DNA from: Mercurialis annua
Lineage: Eukaryota; Streptophyta; Magnoliopsida; Malpighiales; Euphorbiaceae
Assembly (NCBI RefSeq): GCF_937616625.2
Contig: NC_065576.1
Coordinates: 48,914,128 to 48,978,127, forward strand
Direction of reading: 5' to 3'
Length of the DNA stretch: 64,000 nt
Part shown: in pieces, positions 22,860 to 34,207 of the stretch
Layout of the letters: each line of letters begins with the position of its first letter
Numbering within the stretch: the first letter of the stretch is position 1
The notes under the pieces: generated by a model
What the model was told of the DNA's origin: nothing
Seen by the model: the letters and a program-made list of their open reading frames with translations, nothing else
Database searches by the model: none
Program-made: the position numbers and the translations under genes

Positions 22860-24506
22860 ATGGAAGAAACAGAAAACCCAAAACTGTTGCCAGTGATAAA
22901 TGAAGATAGACTGAATAATCTACCGGAACTAGTTTTATACAACATACTATCGTTTCTTAAAACTAAAGAAGCGAGAACAATAGGGGCGGACCTAGGAAGA
23001 GCGTATAGTGGGCAACTGCCCACCTTATAATTTTGAGTCCCTTTAAAAACTGTTGATATGGAATTGAAAAATATGATTTTTTTCACTTTAAATTATATAG
23101 TTTTCCAATCTTAAAATTTATTTGTTGTCAATTTTACTTATCTTATAAAATTTCAATATAATTTTGACCACCTTATAAAATATTTCTAGGTATGCCACTG
23201 GATAACAACTAGTTTAATTTCAAGAAAGTGGAGACATATCTAGAAAAAAACTCGTACAATAAGCTTGACTGACTTATCTCGTCCAACTGCCAACCCCAGA
23301 CGTAGAAAGATTTTCGAGAGTCGTTTCATGAATATGGCAAAAAGGGCTTTGCAGGTTCACGATTGGTCAACATTTGAATCTTTTCGTTTGCGTCTCTTCT
23401 AAAATCATCAACATTCTGATGTGGAGTCTTTGATCTTGTGTGATGTAACCCATTAAGTTGAGCAGTTTCAGTTCACATCCATCACGTACTCATTCCAAGA
23501 TTTTGAGTTCATAAGTTTCCCAGGAAACTTTCAGATGCCAATTTCTTTGTTTGAGCTCCGATTTTTAAGAATCTTAAAGCTAGGGATTGGAGTTAACATC
23601 AAGAACATTCCTACTTCATTTTGTTTGCCTTATTTAGAAGTGCTTAATCTGGAAAATCTGGGGCATTTTGTTCCTGATGCATGTTTATCGAGCCTCTTAG
23701 CCGGATGTCCAAGACTTGTGGAATTAGTATTAATCAGGCTTAAAGTGAGTACCTTGCATGTCCGCTTGCCGCTCCTTAAATATTTCAAAGGTCATTTTGG
23801 TGAAGACAATAAAACTAACATTGTGATCTATTTCTCATTATAACTCTTATTCCTTGAATTGAAATTTAGCAATATTGGTAATGTTAATGTTAAAGTTAAC
23901 GGATTAACACCTCAAGGGACTGTGTGTCTAGATATTGGAAGGCATGAAAATAACGTTGATGATCACTTTAGACGTAATCTGTGGAACTTTTTCAATTAGA
24001 TATGCAAGGCTAAAGCTTGGCACTTTACAGCACCTACGGTGCATGTAATTTTCTATTTCCGTGCCTATTTGCTTTAATAAGTTTGAATTAATAAAATCTT
24101 GTGATTATAACTATTGCTTACAATATTCAAACTGTTCATTGCAGGCTTTGTAACTTGTAATCAGAAAATATCATGTTTAGATAATCTGACTGAATTAGTG
24201 GAGGCGCGTTTTGGATCGCAGCACTTTGACATGTTTAAAATTCTTCAAATGCCGCCTAAATTAGAAAAACTCCATCTCCAGACCAGTTGTCAGGTTCCAA
24301 AAGGTTCTAATTCAGAAGAGTTAGTTCCAGAGTGCTTTAGATCATCCCTTCGATCCTTCACGTTTGAGTACTACCGAGACAATGCAGAATCCACCGAACT
24401 CCTTGACTACATGCTCACAAATGCTAAGCATTTGAAACGAATTGTAATCTCTACTTCACTTTCGAGAAGTATGAAAAAGCAAGCTGAGGAAGATCTCGTA
24501 CAGTAG
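22860..24506 (+). pseudogene. F-box / LRR / FBD protein pseudogene
   Basis: The ATG at 22860 opens EDRLNNLPELVLYNILSFL, a good F-box start. After KEARTI the frame is cut by a 222-bp insertion (22983-23204), then resumes as TSLISRKWRHI, the rest of the F-box. Stops in the same frame follow at 23241 (in place of an expected Trp), 23400, 23454 and 23841. Leucine-rich sequence (FELRFLRILKLGI, YLEVLNLENLG) covers about 23535-23830. A probable intron runs from about 24046 to 24144 and the last part is an FBD domain (SSLRSFTFEYY, LLDYMLTNAKHLKRIVIST) to the stop at 24504. Intact relatives are SCF ubiquitin-ligase receptors, a family that gains and loses genes rapidly in plants. Separate open pieces at 23535-23843 and 24114-24506 are fragments of this one gene. 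Confidence 0.85.
22983..23204. mobile_element. Small insertion inside the F-box
   Basis: GGGGCGGACCTAGG at the left and CCTAGGTATGCCACTG-like sequence at the right are roughly inverse, as in plant hAT-type MITEs with (G)GGGCGGA ends. Removing 222 bp, including one copy of ATA, restores the F-box reading frame exactly. Only the 3-bp repeat ATA is certain at the borders, so the superfamily is uncertain. Confidence 0.55.
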
Positions 24507-24812
24507 CTATCAATGTTTCCAACCATTAACAACTTTGTTTCAAAAGTTCGAGGTTCATTTGTTTAGTTAGTTGACTGCAATTACCTTTTTTATAGAATCA
24601 TATTGATGTTTTAGAAGCATTCGAGTTCAAATTGTGTTGGAACTTGATTGAAACTATAAAAGACTAAAAATAGTGTTTATCTGCACGTTTGGCCGAATGT
24701 GAAGTTGGTTACCTTTTGAAAAAACTAGCATTGTAGGCTATATGAAAGCTTTTTTTAAATCTTGATTATGGTGGAACGGACTTAACATTTTCAATTGAGT
24801 CATTCTAACCAC

Positions 24813-26259
24813 CACTACAACAAACCTGGCTTTTAGCAGCGGCATAAATTGAGTGTAGGGGCGGTTTAACCGCCCCTACAAAAGTTAGAGATGGTTTTTA
24901 TAACCGTCTCACGTGCGTCGCTGTTGTAGCCGTCGCTACATTGTAGAGGCCAAATCACCAAAAAAGGCCAAACCTTTGAAGAAAGTTTCAAAAAAATCCA
25001 AACCTTTCAATTTTATCCAATTTATCATGAAATGCAAGATTTCGTTTCAATTTTGTCCAACTCTCAATTTTCAATTGATTTTGCTGATGTGGCGCTGACA
25101 AGGCATACCACATAATATGCCATCTTGGCGGATACTAGGTTAAAGTGCAAATAAAAATCCTTAATGTTTAAAAACTTTATCAATTTTATATTTACAATTT
25201 TTTTAACACATTTCACCATCTTCTAAATTTAAATATCAATATCAAACTACTCAACTGAAAACCGCCACCCACTGCCACCTTTTTTCCGGCCACTAACACT
25301 AATCCATCGCCGAAAAAATTCGTTTAAAAATTAAATAAATAATTAATTTTTATTTTATTTAATCAACCTCAACCAACCTAAACAAAATCAAATAATTTTA
25401 TCCACCCAACTAAATCAAATTACTCAACCGAAAATCGCAACTCATTATTTCCGGCCACTACCATCCACTTTTTCCGGCCACCGTCATTTATTGCCGGAAA
25501 ATTATCCGTTCAAAAATTAAATAAATATTTAAAATATTTTTTTACATAATAAATATTTTAAATATTTTTTGAAAAAAATAATTTATTTTAATCGGCCCGA
25601 CGACAGACCCACCGTGGTGGGTCTGTTCAGATCTGAATAGACCCAACGGGGGTTTGTTCTTGAACAGACCCAACGGGGGTTTGTTCAAGAACAGACCTTC
25701 GGGAAGTTACTGGGAGCAATGGAGGGATGGGTTAAAAAGGATTGAGTGGGAGCAATGGAAGGATGAGTGACTTATTAGGAAGTTTGCAAAAATCATCCGA
25801 TAGAGATGGTGGATGACTAGCGAGGGTGGTTGGATTATGGTGTGTGATAGATTAAATAATATAATTTTCATTTTATGATTTAATTAAAAAAATTATTTTT
25901 TTTATTTTTCATAATTTAAAACATTTAGTGTCTGATTTAAATCTGTCAATCTGTCGCTAAATGTTTAAAATTCATGGAGTAGTGACGGTGGATGACCTAG
26001 CGCGGGTGGTTTGATTATGGTGTGTAGATTAAATAATATAATTTTCATTTTATGGTTTAATTAAAAAAATTATTTTATTATTTTATTATTTTTTTAATTT
26101 AAAACATTTAGTGACGGATTTAAATCCGTCGCTAAAATCTGTCGCTAAATGTTTAAAATTTTGTCGCTAATTTTTTTTCCGTCGCTTAATAATTTAACGA
26201 CGGATTTAATCCGTCGGTAATCCGTCGCTAAACGTATAAATGACAGGATTTTAGTAGTG
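24813..26259. mobile_element. CACTA-like block, possibly composite
   Basis: The left end reads CACTACAACAAACC and the right end GGATTTTAGTAGTG, which fits CACTA termini. The subterminal zones carry short inverted repeats (GGGGCGGTTTAACCGCCCC at about 24860; TTAGCGACGG / CCGTCGCTAA many times at 26100-26240). Flanking triplets CAC and TTA do not match, so the two ends may come from different copies. Inside, 25791-25905 and 25983-26095 are near-direct repeats. The 24957-25140 part looks like half of a Mutator-type MITE (GGCCAAACCTTTGAAG). Related sequence occurs in the element at 32070-33063. No transposase is seen. Confidence 0.6.
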
Positions 26260-26910
26260 TTAGCTTCATTTGAAAAACGAAAAATTATACAACGACTGTG
26301 CAAACACTGATTTCGAGTTTCAAGATAAAGATTTCAAACCCTTGTGATCTAATTGAACCATTGCTATCAATTTATCAGAAAACGAGTTGATTCTTTTTCC
26401 AAATATAAATCAAATGGTAGGAGTTTAAAATTTGCCTTTGATGGCCTTTATTTAATTATTTGATTGCAAGACTAACCTTCATAGAGTTCAATAAGAAATG
26501 GGTCCAAAATTAATTACTGGAATCATTAATTATTAAAAACTAATTCAAGCCTATACTATATATTATAGTCTACAAAAATTGTCAAGTCCACGGATAAATC
26601 AGTTTAACACTACTTGTTTGGTAACTCAGTAATTTAATATTTTCTTTATAAGACAGTAGATATAGGAATTCAACTACTTTAAAAGTTTAACATCTTATTG
26701 CATAACATTTTCAGAAAAGACTACAAAAATATAAATATTTCTGCAACAATACTATTATAACAATTAATAAACTATGATCATACAGCATAAAATTTATATT
26801 CTCTTGAAAATAGCATATAATTGTGTAGAAATTAGGATTCGAAATACACACGCACACCCGCACACACTATTTGAACTTCACACACAATTATGTGAAGTCG
26901 GGTTTCAAGT
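26260..26910. other. Intergenic stretch
   Basis: AT-rich DNA between the CACTA-like block and the 3' end of the serine-rich gene on the minus strand. No separate gene is visible. Confidence 0.4.
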
Positions 26911-27207
26911 TCAACTAGTAGCAGTAGCATCAGGTATGGCAATATTAACCTTACTAGCACCGGAGTCTCGGAGCGAGTCGCAGTCGTTGCTTTTCGTACG
27001 TTGGAGGCTCGGACAGCGGTGAAGCCTACACCGGAATGAACCGGCATGAGAAGTAGGAGAACATAGGCAGGAATTCTTGGTAGCACTTGTTTGTCTAGTA
27101 AGTTGATGAGTTGGAGTCAGTTGAAACTTGGTAACACTTTCGGATTGATCAGAAATTGGTATCTCTACCTTCATGTTATTGTTGTTCATCATCTCCTTGC
27201 TCTCCAT
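26911..27207 (-). CDS. Small serine-rich-like protein
   Basis: A single-exon frame of 98 residues. The core at residues 47-64, CLCSPTSHAGSFRCRLHR, matches the conserved block of the plant serine-rich protein-like family (pattern CLCSPTxHxGSFRC). The preceding stretch, HQLTRQTSATKNS, is also family-like. A short basic, Ser-rich stretch (SLQRTKSN) follows and there is no signal peptide or membrane segment. The biochemical role of the family is unknown to me. The start at 27207 is supported by a TATA box about 75 bp upstream. An overlapping plus-strand frame at 26774-27022 is a shadow. The intact conserved block in an AT-rich, repeat-heavy region argues for a real gene. Confidence 0.72.
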   Translation of the reverse strand: MESKEMMNNNNMKVEIPISDQSESVTKFQLTPTHQLTRQTSATKNSCLCSPTSHAGSFRCRLHRCPSLQRTKSNDCDSLRDSGASKVNIAIPDATATS

Positions 27208-27280
27208 TCCTTTTCATAAAAAATTTTATAGGATATCAAGATTGGCGAAAATTGTTAAAGTTTGTGACCTTTAGAAAGGT

Positions 27281-27290
27281 AGATATATAA
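27281..27290 (-). promoter_or_regulatory. TATA box of the serine-rich gene
   Basis: On the minus strand the sequence ACTTATATATCTACC lies about 75-85 bp upstream of the start codon, a usual place for a plant TATA box. Confidence 0.5.
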
Positions 27291-27299
27291 GTATAGTGA

Positions 27300-29812
27300 C
27301 ATTATTAAAGAGATTGAAATGGTAAATCTACTCATGAAAAAAGGCACGTAAAGCCTTTTAAATATAGTGGTGATAACTGATAATACTAACGGGTTGGGAT
27401 GGAGCGACGAGGACTTTTCTTTTCTTTTAACAAAGATCGTGATTACAGATCTAAATATAAATACTAATCAAATACGGAACAACTTCAAATTTTTAGCATA
27501 ATGTGCCAAGAAATTAAATCTTTTCGTCATTATGTAAATTTATCAAATTATTTCAAAATTTGCAATTAATAAATTCGACAATTTCGTTGTAATTTTATTC
27601 AATTATTTCAATCAATTTAGTTGTATTAAATTTTCGTCTCAATATGATACATATTTGCTATATTTACTTGTATTTTCATTTTTAGCTTGCAATTTATTTT
27701 CTTTTTCTAACAACTGAAAATTAGAGAATTTATAGTTTGATTAGACGTTGTTTTTGATTTTTTTTTTGGAATAGGAATTAAATTTTACAAATTTGGAAAA
27801 TATATTTTTCCAATTAAGGAGTTAGTATAAAAAATCAACTAAAAGTTTGAAATAATTAAATTGATTTGAAAATATTGGATAGAATTTCCATGAACTTATC
27901 AAATTGGGATAGATGCAAACTTTAATTTTTTTGGATAAGTTTGTAAAAAGTCTAAAAGTTTAATTTTTTGACACCATAAAGTTTAAATCTATTAAAAACA
28001 ATTTCCTCTCAAATTTAAAATTTTACCGTCACACAGAATTCATTCGGTTCCAATCAGGTTAACCGAGATAGTGACTCGGGATATCATACGATAATAATAT
28101 TAATATATGTATATATCAAAAGGTGGAGGATAATGAATTATGCATATCACTTTCTTTCACGGGTGCAATAATCTTAGCTCCATCGATCAACATCCTACCT
28201 ACATCTTTACCACTTTTGTTAATGCTTCAACCACTATATATTTTAGAAAAGAAAAAAAAAAGAAATCATCAATTAATACAAGGTACTACTTCTATCTCTT
28301 ATTATCTTTTCTTTTTATATATCTTCAATAACTCTATTTATCTTCATTTGTTTTATAACTTTAAATCATGATTCATGAGAAGAAGGGGAAAAAAAGCTAC
28401 CAAAGAGGGCCCTCATTATCATGGCAGACATTCTCGTGGATGTCAATTAATATAAATTTTATATAAACAAAAATATTTAATTAAAATATCGGGGATGTTT
28501 AATTAAATTAGAAGTGAGCAAAATACATATTTCAAAATTTGAGAGGGACTAGAAGATAGAAATTTTAAATTTAGGCACTATATTACACTTTGCAAACAAA
28601 AAATTAATAATATATACATTTGGTTGGAGGACCAAAGCATCCATCCTTGGTCAAAATTAGATTTAATCATGGGCCGGACCTTGGAGGAATTCGAATTGAA
28701 AATCCAATCTGGTTTTACTACTCCATATACAATTTCAAGCTTGGCCCAATCTGGTTTGGACATGCTTTTCAATACTAAAGTCCGAATACTAATTAAATGT
28801 AGGAATTTTCTGAAGAATATTCCAAAAAATGTAAATATAATTATGAAATACAGATAGACTTTTTTTTATGAAAAATATATAATTAATAAAAAAAATTAAA
28901 TATATAAAAATTAAAACAACTACAAACAATTCGATCATAAACCAACTCTAAACTCTGACCACTTCCGATCGCCAGCCCAATTTCTACCCCGCTGCCACCT
29001 TAACCTTTGACAAATACGCCACCTAAAGGATCGAGTGACCCAACTTGATGGCAACATCAACCATCTGGGCGGACAAATGTAGACTATGAAAGAAAGACAA
29101 CAAAATCCGGAATCGTTGGTCACCAGACACTCGCTAATGAGTACCGCGTCTTTTTAGTGAAAGAGAGCCATTTTCATAGGGCCTCAAACTTTTTCTCCCT
29201 AATCTATTTACCAGTTGAAAATTTCTTCCACTTAAGATTTATTTTTATTCTATGTACAATGATAGTTACCAGCAGAAATCGTCTGTCACCATTGACCCCC
29301 AATTTCTGCCATCTGACCACCGATCTCAGCTTGGGCCACTGTGGACCACAACCGCCACAACCACCATAAAAACTAAATCCAAAAAATTTAAATTCTTAAC
29401 AAAAATTTAAATATGTACTTTTGTAAATATTTTTGGTCAGACAAGTATTATCCAAGAAAAAGTTAATTAAGTATATATATGTATATAATGTTTTTATGGA
29501 TAAGTGTATATTTAAATATTTTTATTTTTAAGTGCAGGGTCTAATTTCATTTAATATTTATAGAATTTGATCATGTATATGCTAAATGTATTTGCAATTG
29601 AAACAAATTTGACCTTAATTAAAAATATATGAAAAACCGATCAAACATTATTTTCATTCCATTTCTGTCATAGTTATAATAATTTTCCATGCTCTTAATT
29701 TATTGGTATTGAGGACCATATATTATGATCATCATTAATAATTTTATTATACAAATTACTGTTCGTTTCTCGTGCAAAACAAGAGGCATAAATATTGTGT
29801 AGTATACAGTCA
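27300..29812. other. Gene-free stretch with degraded repeats
   Basis: No gene is recognised. A minus-strand piece at about 28128-28230 reads GKDVGRMLIDGAKIIAPVKE without a stop but is short and lacks a clear acceptor, so I leave it as a possible exon scrap. GC-richer patches at 28960-29110 and 29270-29370 look like decayed transposon sequence. Confidence 0.35.
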
Positions 29813-31662
29813 CTAGTCGAAAGCCCGCGCATTTGCGCGGAATCAAATTTAAATATAATTTTAAATATGACTAAATTTTAAAAATAATAATATAAATAAG
29901 TCATAAAATTTAATTTATAATTATGAACTAACTAAACAAAAAGAACTAACGTCTATTCTAATAATCCAAATAATAAATACCCACAATTCGATTTTTACGT
30001 TATATTTTCTTAATCATTTTTTGTACCAATATTTTTTCTTTATCTCTTTAATGAACTTTTTTATTTCTTTACAAATTTGTCTGCAACTATTTCACTTCTT
30101 GTAATGAAATGCGGATACCATATTTCTTATATGTTACCATATTCATCAAATATTTTTGTGCGATCTAGTTCTTTGGCAATTGCCAATAAAATCAGTCCCT
30201 TTTTATTGTAAAATATGTGTTGAATTGCTGCAGAGACAAAAATTGCATGGTTGTTTTTCTTTTTAAAAGACTGTTTTAAATTATGCGGTCATTGTACTAA
30301 TTCTTCTGCAAACAAATATGTATAGATTTCAATAGTAAAAATAGTATATTCTCTCTTTGTTCATTTACATTTAAAAATCCGATCACATTGATTTTTATTA
30401 ACATGACATAAATTTATAAAGAAACTCAACATTTTAATTGCTTAAATAATTTGAATTTTGGGTCGCAATATAAAATTTGAATGACCTATAAAAAAATTGA
30501 TGAAATTATTAATTTTCTATAATTAAAAATAATTTATTAAACTTAAGCATGGTCGTAGAGTTAACAATTAATATGCAGAAAAGATAGGTCAATTGATGTC
30601 TGTGAAATTTTAGGAAGAAAAAAATCACCACAGACATGGAAGATTTAAATGAAAAAAGAAAATTTATTGAATTCAAAATTAATATAAATATGTAGCTCTA
30701 TGAGAGTTCAAATCAGAATAACCAAATGTAAATTTACCAAATGTAAAACAACAAACTGTAGTTTCATAATTTATAATAGCAATCAAAACAATTTAGCATC
30801 AACTAATTTAAAAAATGGTCTAATGTCTTAAAAAATTCGGACTTTTTATTTCTTTTTCACCTAACATTGAAAACTGGTAAATTTTATTCTATTTTATATT
30901 TTTTTTGTTTCAATTGTACTCCAATTTTCAATTTTTGACATTTGTTTACTTAAAGGATGAACCTTTCAATAATAAACTAAGTCTGAAGATAAAACTACAT
31001 TCATTTCCATTTAAAATATACAAATAAATTTTTTATTTTTAAAAACTAATTAAAAACTATAACTAAATTAAAATAAATACACATCAACCAATAAACACAA
31101 TTACCTCTGAAATATCTATCACTCCGACAACCGACTCTATAAAATCCAAAAATAATTATCTATACTAATAATCAACAAGAGTTATTACGTTACGTTACGC
31201 GCTATGCACGTGTCTCGTAACGTAACTCGTCAATAAACATATTAGTAAATTTATTCGGTTATTAAATTTTTTTCCATGCTGAATTTATTCTTCTTTTGGT
31301 TTTATAATAACCATAATTAAATAATTAACTTAATTTTATTAATAATATCTTTAAAAATAATAAGATATAAATTTAAATAATAATATATTGACCAAATACA
31401 GTATTTTAATTTTTTAGTTAAATCAAACTAAAAGATAGGTATTGCTAATAATTTGGAGACAATTTAGTTATTTATTATATACTAAAACTGAATTGGAAAT
31501 AATTTAGCTACATATTCTAATTAAGACTTTAATTATAATAGTGATTAATTAAATAACTAATTAGTTAATAACTATAAAACCTTTATTTAGTAAAAACTGA
31601 AAATGATTATTCGGTAAATTTGTCTGTCCTCCCCCCATCCGTGCTTTTAAATATAGTATAGA
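29813..31662 (-). mobile_element. Non-autonomous Helitron (1.85 kb)
   Basis: Read on the minus strand the element starts TCTATACTATATTTAAAAGC at 31662 and ends at 29813 with CTAG. Eight bases before the CTAG lies the hairpin CCGCGCAAATGCGCGG (29825-29840). The base before TC is A and the base after CTAG is T, which is the Helitron insertion rule, and there is no TSD. No Rep/helicase coding sequence is present; the inside is AT-rich. A second Helitron-like start (TCTATACTAATAATC) occurs on the plus strand near 31158, beside GTTACGTTACG/CGTAACGTAAC inverted repeats. Confidence 0.78.
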
Positions 31663-31706
31663 TAAAACTCAATTTAATAAGTATATAAGTAATCCAATTC
31701 TTTTTA

Positions 31707-33154
31707 GGCCTAATCACTCAAAAGCCTTCCATCTTTAAACTTTTTTTTCAATTGCACCCTGACGTTGGAAAACTCTCTCAAAACCCTCACACCTTTAAAT
31801 TTCATTCCAATTGCACCCTGACGTAGGAAAATTCTCTCAAAATCCTCCCACCTTTAGATTTTTTTTTTAATTGTACCCTAAATTGACAATTTTATGGTTT
31901 TAATTTTAAAAAGTTATTGAATATAATTTTAGAAAGAATGATTTTTTACATTATTAATAATATTAGTGCTTAATTAGAATATAGATTAAAAATAAAATAA
32001 AAATTAATTTTTTTTCATAAGAAAAAGAGGTCATTTTAATATTTTAGGGTACACTTGAAAAAGAATTTACACTACTAAAAAACTGTGTTTTACCGACGGA
32101 TTTTAGCGACGGATTCAAAATCCGTCGCTAATTTTTTTTTACCGACGGATTTAGCGACGGATTTGAAATCCGTCGCTAAATTGTCATTTAAATTGGCGGG
32201 AACACTCCCGCCAATTATTTTGATGTATTTAGCGACGGATTTCAAATCCGTCGCAAAATCTGTTTTTAGCGACGGATTTTAGCGACGGATTTAAATCCGT
32301 CACTAATTACCAAAAAATAAAAAAAATCGTAAAAAAATTATTAAATTAAATAAATTTTTTATCAAAAAATTATTTAGAAAAATAATTATTAAAGAAAAAA
32401 TAATTATTATTTTTTTAATTATATATAATATTATTTAAATATAACATAAATATATATATTAAAAATATTGTTATTTATTTATTCATTAATAATTATTTAA
32501 AATAACTATTAATTATAAAAAATAATTATATTAAAATGTGGGAGGAAGTATTTGTCATTTTTAGTTACATTTAAATATAACAATACATATATATATATAA
32601 CAAGAAGCTGAGCTGGTTCAGGTGGAGATACGCGCGGGAGAACTTCAAAGTTAAAGAGCAATGAGTGGGAGCAGTGGGAAGGATGGGTGACCTACTGGGA
32701 AGTTTGTAAAAATTGCGAGTGGGTGATGGAGGCAACGGATGGGTAACCGAGGGCGACGGGGGACGGGTGGGGGACGGAGGTTGACGGAGTGTGACGGGTG
32801 TGTGACCGATTAAATAATAATAATTTGTTTTACGATTTTTTTTTTTATGGTAATTAGTGACGGATTTAAATCCGTCGCTAAAATCCGTCGGTAATTAGCG
32901 ACGGATTTAAATCCATCGCTAAAATCCGTCGGCAATTTCTGAAAAATCCGTCGCCAAATTTTTTGGTCCGTCGCCAAAAATTTAGCGACGAGGATTTTGC
33001 CGACGGATTTCATGCTTTTAGCGACGGAAAAATCCGTCGCTAAAAGCAAACATTTTAGTAGTGTTAAAAATGGGAAGTTTTTGAGAGAGTTTTCCAATGT
33101 TAGGATGCAATTGAAAAAAATAAAAATTAAAGGGCGCTTTTGAATGATTAAACC
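31707..33154. mobile_element. Mutator-like inverted-repeat element, split by a CACTA element
   Basis: The left end GGCCTAATCACTCAAAAGCC and the right end GGGCGCTTTTGAATGATTAAACC are inverse. Beyond them are mirrored blocks: CAATTGCACCCTGACGTTGG on the left and ATGTTAGGATGCAATTGAAA on the right. The flanks TTCTTTTTA (31698-31706) and TTCTTATTA (33155-33163) are a 9-bp duplication with one difference. A 994-bp CACTA element interrupts it at 32070-33063. Close relatives lie at 56029-56471 and 60995-61498. Confidence 0.8.
32070..33063. mobile_element. Non-autonomous CACTA element inside a Mutator-like element
   Basis: The ends are CACTACTAAAAAAC and CATTTTAGTAGTG, flanked by the 3-bp TSD TTA (32067-32069 and 33064-33066). 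Both subterminal zones are packed with TTTAGCGACGGATTT and AAATCCGTCGCTAAA units that can pair as hairpins. No transposase is present; short open frames over the repeats (32085-32282 and 32810-33097) are artefacts of the CCGTCGCTAA units. Confidence 0.88.
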
Positions 33155-34207
33155 TTCTTATTAAGAGAATGGTTTGCAATACCAGACGATCACATATGAA
33201 TAAACCTGTAAATGGATGAGACCACTGGATATTGAGGTGCAATATTTTGTCTTGTGTTAAAGACAATATCCAGTACCCACCTGGCAAAATCATCACTTCC
33301 CTAGAAAATTAAAATTAAAGGCATTTTGAACTGAAATTAAAAGGTTCACTTTTAACCTTTTTAGGGTTCTTCCTTTGATAATTGAGCTGATCAGAACAAA
33401 AATATTTAAAAAAAAACAATTGTACAAACAAGATCCTTAGCCAATGTACTCTTCTTTTTTCTTACATGAAAAGAGGAACCTATTTAAGTGTACATGCCAA
33501 ACAAATACAAACATAAAACCTTTTTCAGTTTCAAATGTCAACCCAAAAAGCTTTATATATATTCTTAAAATATAATCTAGACATTTGATTGTGATAAGTA
33601 TATACAAATTCTAAATTATAACTGCTTTTTTTTGAGAAAAAATTATAACTGTTTTTAAAATTCATTTTTCCAAGTTTTTGATTTTACAAATTACTATCTT
33701 ACACAAATGATCATTAAATTTAGTCTAACAAAGATTATTTGGGGTTAAAATGAAAATTGTGTTAAAAAAATAAGTTAAAATGAATTTAAATTGAGAATTG
33801 AATATATTTATTTCAATTTACAAAATTTGTAGATCAAAATATTTAAATTATATTTTAGAGACATTTTTAATAAAATGATCAAAATTGAAAAGCACTTTAG
33901 CATATATATATATGAAAATTGATTTACATGCAGAGACAAAGCATGCTTTTTAGGGCTTACACATATATATACATGCAGGAAAGCTACATAAAGATTGATA
34001 GGACATGAACAAAATATTTATACATAACAAAAAACTGAAATATTAGTATATATATCATCAAGTAATTAGAACATAACAAGCTTAAATCTCATTAAGATAA
34101 CTAAATTTTTGATTCATAAACCCTAAATTTCATCATATGGTTATCTAAATTAAAACACAGAGCTAATGAAATTAAAACATTAAGAAAAAGAGTTAATTAA
34201 TTAGTCT
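33155..34207. other. Intergenic stretch 3' of the ERF gene
   Basis: AT-rich DNA that includes the ERF gene's 3' untranslated region on the minus strand. No other gene is visible. Confidence 0.45.

Noticed and set aside
22860..24506. A working F-box gene
   Set aside because: An insertion inside the F-box and several in-frame stops leave no plausible full product.
26774..27086. Frames at 26774-27022 (+) and 26832-27086 (-)
   Set aside because: They overlap the serine-rich gene in other frames and have no family motif.
32085..33097. Frames over the AGCGACGG repeats
   Set aside because: Repetitive ATDFKSVA-like text comes from the CACTA subterminal repeats.
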